A stretch of 15,959 nucleotides of DNA from Microcaldota archaeon. Its GTDB lineage: Archaea > Micrarchaeota > Micrarchaeia > Micrarchaeales > CABMGC01. Below are positions 13,401 to 15,959 of the stretch, in pieces. Below the pieces are notes generated by a model that worked only from the letters and a program-made list of their open reading frames with translations, made no database searches and was not told the origin of the DNA. The number at the start of each line of letters is the position of its first letter. Position 1 is the first letter of the stretch. Made by a program: the position numbers and the translations under genes. The stretch is taken from positions 1 through 15,959 of the forward strand of contig JASHTL010000072.1 in NCBI GenBank assembly GCA_030040595.1, in the 5' to 3' direction.

Positions 13401-13988
13401 TCATATGTACACGGTCTTCATGTGGTAGTTCGGTATAGGCACGTACCTCAGGTCTATGCCCTTATTCTCCTTGAAGAAAAGCCGATCCTCACCGGTTTGG
13501 CCCTCCGTCCTGAACGTGTAGTCGAGAGGGGTTCTTATGTAGCATAGTCCTAGTCCCGCATATGCGCACTTGAGCTCGAATGGCTTGGCTCCCTTTAGCT
13601 CCTCGTCGGTGAAGCTCTCCGTGCTCTCCTTCTTGACCGTATTCCATATGTGACGGGTGTTATTGTCTATGACCCGGTAGTTTGCGGTGAACGAGAGTCC
13701 TGACTTCTCTGCTTCGCGCACGAACTCCGCTATCTGGTTTGGATACGTTATGCATATGTCCGAATCAAGCCAGAACATGTAAATGTGCTTCTCGTTAGGG
13801 AACCGCTCCTTTACCATATTGATGCATTTCTGTCTGCCGTTCGTTATTCCTGTGCCTGTTTGCACATTAAGTACCAGTTTGCGGTTGAGCGCCATTGAAA
13901 CTGTCATCAGGTCCATTACGCTCTTCGGCACTGCCCTGTTGTCATGCGTGGGTATCGAGACTATAAAGCATTCTGAAGGGCTCTCCAT
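13401..13988 (-). CDS. Small GT-A-type glycosyltransferase
   Basis: 195 residues from the ATG at 13988. A GTG three codons earlier is in frame, but GTGA sits five bases before the ATG and the TATA spacing also favours it. The metal-binding DxD is D75-S-D77 in YMFWLDSDICI; before it NGRQKCINMVKERFP has the R-x-x-x-x-N-x helix common to GT-A enzymes. GEDRLFF (166-172) supplies the usual acidic pair, and YHMK near the end gives a metal-binding His. It would transfer a sugar from a nucleotide-sugar donor; donor and acceptor are unknown. No membrane helix is seen. It lies 117 nt downstream of the low-GC hydrolase, with its own TATA box, and has native-like GC. Confidence 0.75.
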   Translation of the reverse strand: MESPSECFIVSIPTHDNRAVPKSVMDLMTVSMALNRKLVLNVQTGTGITNGRQKCINMVKERFPNEKHIYMFWLDSDICITYPNQIAEFVREAEKSGLSFTANYRVIDNNTRHIWNTVKKESTESFTDEELKGAKPFELKCAYAGLGLCYIRTPLDYTFRTEGQTGEDRLFFKENKGIDLRYVPIPNYHMKTVYI

Positions 13989-14014
13989 GTATCTCACTTA
14001 CCTTTTGACGCACC

Positions 14015-14023
14015 TATATATAA
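14015..14023 (-). promoter_or_regulatory. TATA box of the glycosyltransferase gene
   Basis: TATATATAA on the plus strand (its complement on the minus) lies about 31 nt before the ATG at 13988, giving an almost leaderless transcript. The rest of the 117-bp gap holds a 5-bp hairpin (14038-14051) and a 10-bp palindrome at the hydrolase stop; no gene is seen there. Confidence 0.6.
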
Positions 14024-14105
14024 GATAGCAGATGTGCGTGCCACTGGGCACTGGATCTGATGATACTGTCAGGACCTAAAGATCTGCGGCTATTCAAGAA
14101 ATATT

Positions 14106-14918
14106 TCAATTAATCCATTTCAAGAAGTCCTTTGTAGCGCGTACTGTTGTTGAAGCACCGTGGTCTCCTTTCTTGTACAACTTTAGCCTAATGTCGTCTC
14201 CTTTGTCAGGATACATATGCTTAAGTTTCTTGTAATAAGATACAGACCTTGAGAAATTGATTATTTTGTCAAGTCTTCCGTGCCCTATGAAGATACGCAC
14301 GCCTTTCAAGTACCTTAGGTTTTTCATAGGAGCCAGGGAATCCTCATCTTCAAGGTGTCTTTTCCACTTTCCGTCCAGTCTGCCCCTCTTGAGGAGTCCC
14401 CGGTATAAGTTAGAATAACCGTCGTATCTAATGCACCTTAAGAAACCCTCAACACTCTCCTCCTTGACCTTACGCTTCCCGTACTCGCCAGTATTAAGAG
14501 CTGGGCAAAATATCCCGATTTCTTTTATATTTCTATCGAATCTTGGCAGAAGAGGAACATATCTTCCACCGAAACTTTTCCCCACAATTATTACTCTTTT
14601 GTATTTTAGCCTTCTCTTTATTTTCTGTGCGTAGTTTATCCCGGTACATCCGTTGATAAATGCGTCATGAAGCGTTAAAAATGTCCTTATGCAGTTAATC
14701 GGGCTGAAGGTTCCGCCACTTCTGCCGTATCCAATATAATCCGGAACAAAGATATCTGTACGATTTTTCAGTATAGTTCCGGCCTCCACAAGATCCCCGG
14801 AGTCTGGAAGTCTCGGAGCGCCTATGCCATAGATCAAAATAGTATTATTAGCTCTTCCAGCAGTGTACAAGGTACCTGATATTTGTCTTATTTTCAAGAG
14901 TTTAGAACTATAGCCCAC
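14106..14918 (-). CDS. Alpha/beta-hydrolase fold protein
   Basis: 270 residues from the GTG at 14918, chosen because GGTGAG lies just before it with the GTGA spacing seen elsewhere; a TTG at 14948 would add ten residues and overlap the upstream gene. The nucleophile elbow is GKSFGG with S115; D217 in GHGRLDKIINFSRS and H253 in KGDHGAST complete the triad. YIGYGRSGG (61-69) is the usual strand-loop before the elbow. The fold suits an esterase, lipase, thioesterase or peptidase; the substrate is unknown. No signal peptide. It is the last gene of a low-GC operon, 13 nt behind the unrecognised 246-aa gene, so the two probably act together. GC is about 30-47% in the lines counted, below the rest of the window. 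Confidence 0.85.
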   Translation of the reverse strand: MGYSSKLLKIRQISGTLYTAGRANNTILIYGIGAPRLPDSGDLVEAGTILKNRTDIFVPDYIGYGRSGGTFSPINCIRTFLTLHDAFINGCTGINYAQKIKRRLKYKRVIIVGKSFGGRYVPLLPRFDRNIKEIGIFCPALNTGEYGKRKVKEESVEGFLRCIRYDGYSNLYRGLLKRGRLDGKWKRHLEDEDSLAPMKNLRYLKGVRIFIGHGRLDKIINFSRSVSYYKKLKHMYPDKGDDIRLKLYKKGDHGASTTVRATKDFLKWIN

Positions 14919-14931
14919 ACACTCACCAAGA

Positions 14932-15672
14932 TTATGCCAATATGTCAATTCTTGTAAGAGCCTTTAAGCCTTCAACAAGGTTAGGCACCTTCAACAGAGG
15001 GTTGAACCGTTCCGCTTGAATGAAGATGCCGTCTTCCCCTACATGATCTGGTATCTTTTCCTGCAACGCTATGTAATTTGCAATGAAGCCGAAAAGCATT
15101 TCGTGTGGAAAATCCTTAATAGATGTCAGCTGCCTCACAGTTCCGATCTCCAGTTTTCCGCTTTCTATAACCGTATGCGCTTGAATAGACTTAAGGTATT
15201 CATTTATGCATGCAATTGCTGTATGCTCGTCCAATGAAGACGCTCTGTTGATTTCTAGTTTGATTGCAATATCCTCGGGGATTCCCAAGCGCGTATCAGA
15301 AAACCTGGGAAACTTTAGATCAAGATCGCTGAATGTCAAGTATTCGTAACCCACCTTCTTAGAATTTGCAAATCTTTCGACTTCAGTACGATAAAAACTA
15401 CTATGCGCATATAAGGCCGCATGCTCCTTTTCGCCTGGATCATGCGATAACAGTATTCCCTTATCCGCGAATGCAAACTTTACTTTTAAGTCTATTCCTA
15501 TAGAATTAAAGTAATCTGCCAGAGAACCCAAAACTGCCTTATATGCCGGCAATTTGTTTTTAACCCTGGATCTTTCTATCGATGAAAGGTCGTAGATCAG
15601 CCTGGAGCCTTCCAAGCTTCCAGTCTCGTATAATGGGCAAAGTACGACGAACGCAGAGAGTGGACTTGACAC
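14932..15672 (-). CDS. Unrecognised soluble protein, probably missing its true N-terminus
   Basis: 246 residues as an open frame from a GTG that lacks a good ribosome site. No family is recognised. It looks alpha/beta: strand FVVLCPLYE, helix KAVLGSLADYFNSIG, strand LKVKFAFADKGILLS, helix SSFYRTEVERFANSKK, strand YEYLTFSDL, helix TAIACINEYLKSIQ, helix MLFGFIANYIALQEK. No membrane segment. The order of strands and the late Tyr/Glu helix loosely recall cyclodipeptide synthases, and the ADKG stretch loosely recalls isonitrile synthases; both ideas are weak and key catalytic residues cannot be placed. The frame stays open for about 39 codons upstream without a start codon, and a well-formed start exists in another frame (see the next entry). 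It pairs with the downstream hydrolase in a low-GC two-gene block. Confidence 0.65.
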   Translation of the reverse strand: MSSPLSAFVVLCPLYETGSLEGSRLIYDLSSIERSRVKNKLPAYKAVLGSLADYFNSIGIDLKVKFAFADKGILLSHDPGEKEHAALYAHSSFYRTEVERFANSKKVGYEYLTFSDLDLKFPRFSDTRLGIPEDIAIKLEINRASSLDEHTAIACINEYLKSIQAHTVIESGKLEIGTVRQLTSIKDFPHEMLFGFIANYIALQEKIPDHVGEDGIFIQAERFNPLLKVPNLVEGLKALTRIDILA

Positions 15673-15790
15673 TTCCGAACGTAAATTTACTAGGGTGGAG
15701 CCCTCCGAGGCTATTTCAGGTGTACTATCAAACGACGATCTAACAATTTTTTTTAAGAGAGGTATCCTTGTCTTGCCACCGGTTATACAT
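15673..15790 (-). other. Probable 5' end of the unrecognised gene, separated by a one-base frameshift at an A8 run
   Basis: On the minus strand an ATG at 15790 follows GGTGAT (15795-15800) with a 4-nt spacer and lies 12 nt after the TAA of the upstream gene, a textbook operon start. Its frame (MYNRWQDKDTSLKKNC) ends after 16 codons. The eight-A run at 15747-15754 lies inside it; removing one A makes the frame run on without a stop into the 246-aa ORF, for 285 residues in total. Possible causes are a sequencing error in the homopolymer, a real disabling mutation, slippage-based phase variation, or programmed frameshifting. Confidence 0.55.
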
Positions 15791-15802
15791 TCCTATCACC
15801 AA

Positions 15803-15959
15803 TTACTCTAAGCGCTCGTTTTCATTGTGTAATGAGCCACTCCTCTTCCGGCTCAGCATGCTGATCAGATCTCTCCTGAAGGCATCTGCATCTATTTCCT
15901 CTGCAACCTCAACGTTGGGTTCGGCCCTGGCAAATGGCCTGAGTTCGGGCACGGTCATG
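15803..15959 (-). CDS. C-terminal end of an uncharacterised protein, cut by window edge
   Basis: An open frame of 51 codons from an ATG at 15958 to TAA at 15803-15805; it may begin at that ATG or continue beyond the window. The visible part starts MTVPELRPFARAEPNVEVAE, then a probable helix (AFRRDLISMLSRKR) and a polar tail. No domain is recognised. Its GC is like the rest of the genome, unlike the two genes behind it. The next ribosome site begins two nt after its stop, so it probably heads the operon or belongs to a longer one. Confidence 0.5.
   Translation of the reverse strand, partial: MTVPELRPFARAEPNVEVAEEIDADAFRRDLISMLSRKRSGSLHNENERLE

Noticed and set aside
14038..14051. GTGCC-ACTG-GGCAC hairpin in the gap between hydrolase and glycosyltransferase, as a small RNA or tRNA remnant
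   Set aside because: Only 5-bp arms, no other tRNA-like arms or a T-loop sequence nearby, and no T-tract.
15744..15756. A-run as a TATA box for the 246-aa ORF
   Set aside because: The predicted leader would be about 50 nt, and the run is better explained as coding sequence within the upstream start's reading frame.

Overview
The window looks like a compact archaeal chromosome segment, probably from a small-genome lineage of the DPANN type such as Micrarchaeota; the phylum is a guess. The archaeal signs are a Sec61-beta subunit, an archaeal-type ArgRS, an ACT-domain regulator, an AbrB-type regulator with winged helices, a Yip1-type membrane protein, and A/T-rich TATA boxes 25-40 nt before start codons, several of which imply leaderless mRNAs. 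Where leaders exist, the ribosome site is usually GTGA or GGTGA. No rRNA, tRNA, CRISPR array or insertion sequence was recognised.

Region 1 (1-2827, minus) is an arginine operon: an 87-aa unknown protein, a GNAT acetyltransferase, argG (argininosuccinate synthase) and argH (argininosuccinate lyase, cut by the window edge). Diverging from it is an HTH-ACT regulator (2956-3549). The 128-bp gap between them holds both promoters and a 16-bp perfect palindrome next to the regulator's TATA box.

Region 2 (3554-8053, minus) is a tight operon with gaps of 4-5 nt: NAD(P)HX dehydratase, a SAMHD1-like HD phosphohydrolase, argS, an A/T-rich Doc-type Fic protein, and a 36-aa ORF whose ATG overlaps the doc stop.

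Region 3 (8162-13343) has mostly single genes on both strands: an AbrB plus double winged-helix regulator, a HAD phosphatase, Sec61-beta (49 aa), a six-helix membrane protein, a prenyl diphosphate synthase whose chain-length position is a serine, a UbiE/MenG-type methyltransferase abutting it with no gap, a Yip1-like membrane protein and a small translation-factor-type beta-barrel protein. Two divergent gene pairs seem to share one near-symmetric TATA element.

Region 4 (13401-15959, minus) holds a small GT-A glycosyltransferase, then an operon made of a native-composition gene cut by the window edge, an unrecognised 246-aa protein and an alpha/beta hydrolase. The last two genes are clearly lower in GC (about 40% in lines counted by hand, against 50-60% elsewhere). 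The unrecognised gene appears to begin 118 nt upstream of its open frame, at an ATG with a perfect GGTGAT site, but an A8 run puts the two parts out of frame by one base. This island and the doc/36-aa pair are the best places to look for something undescribed.
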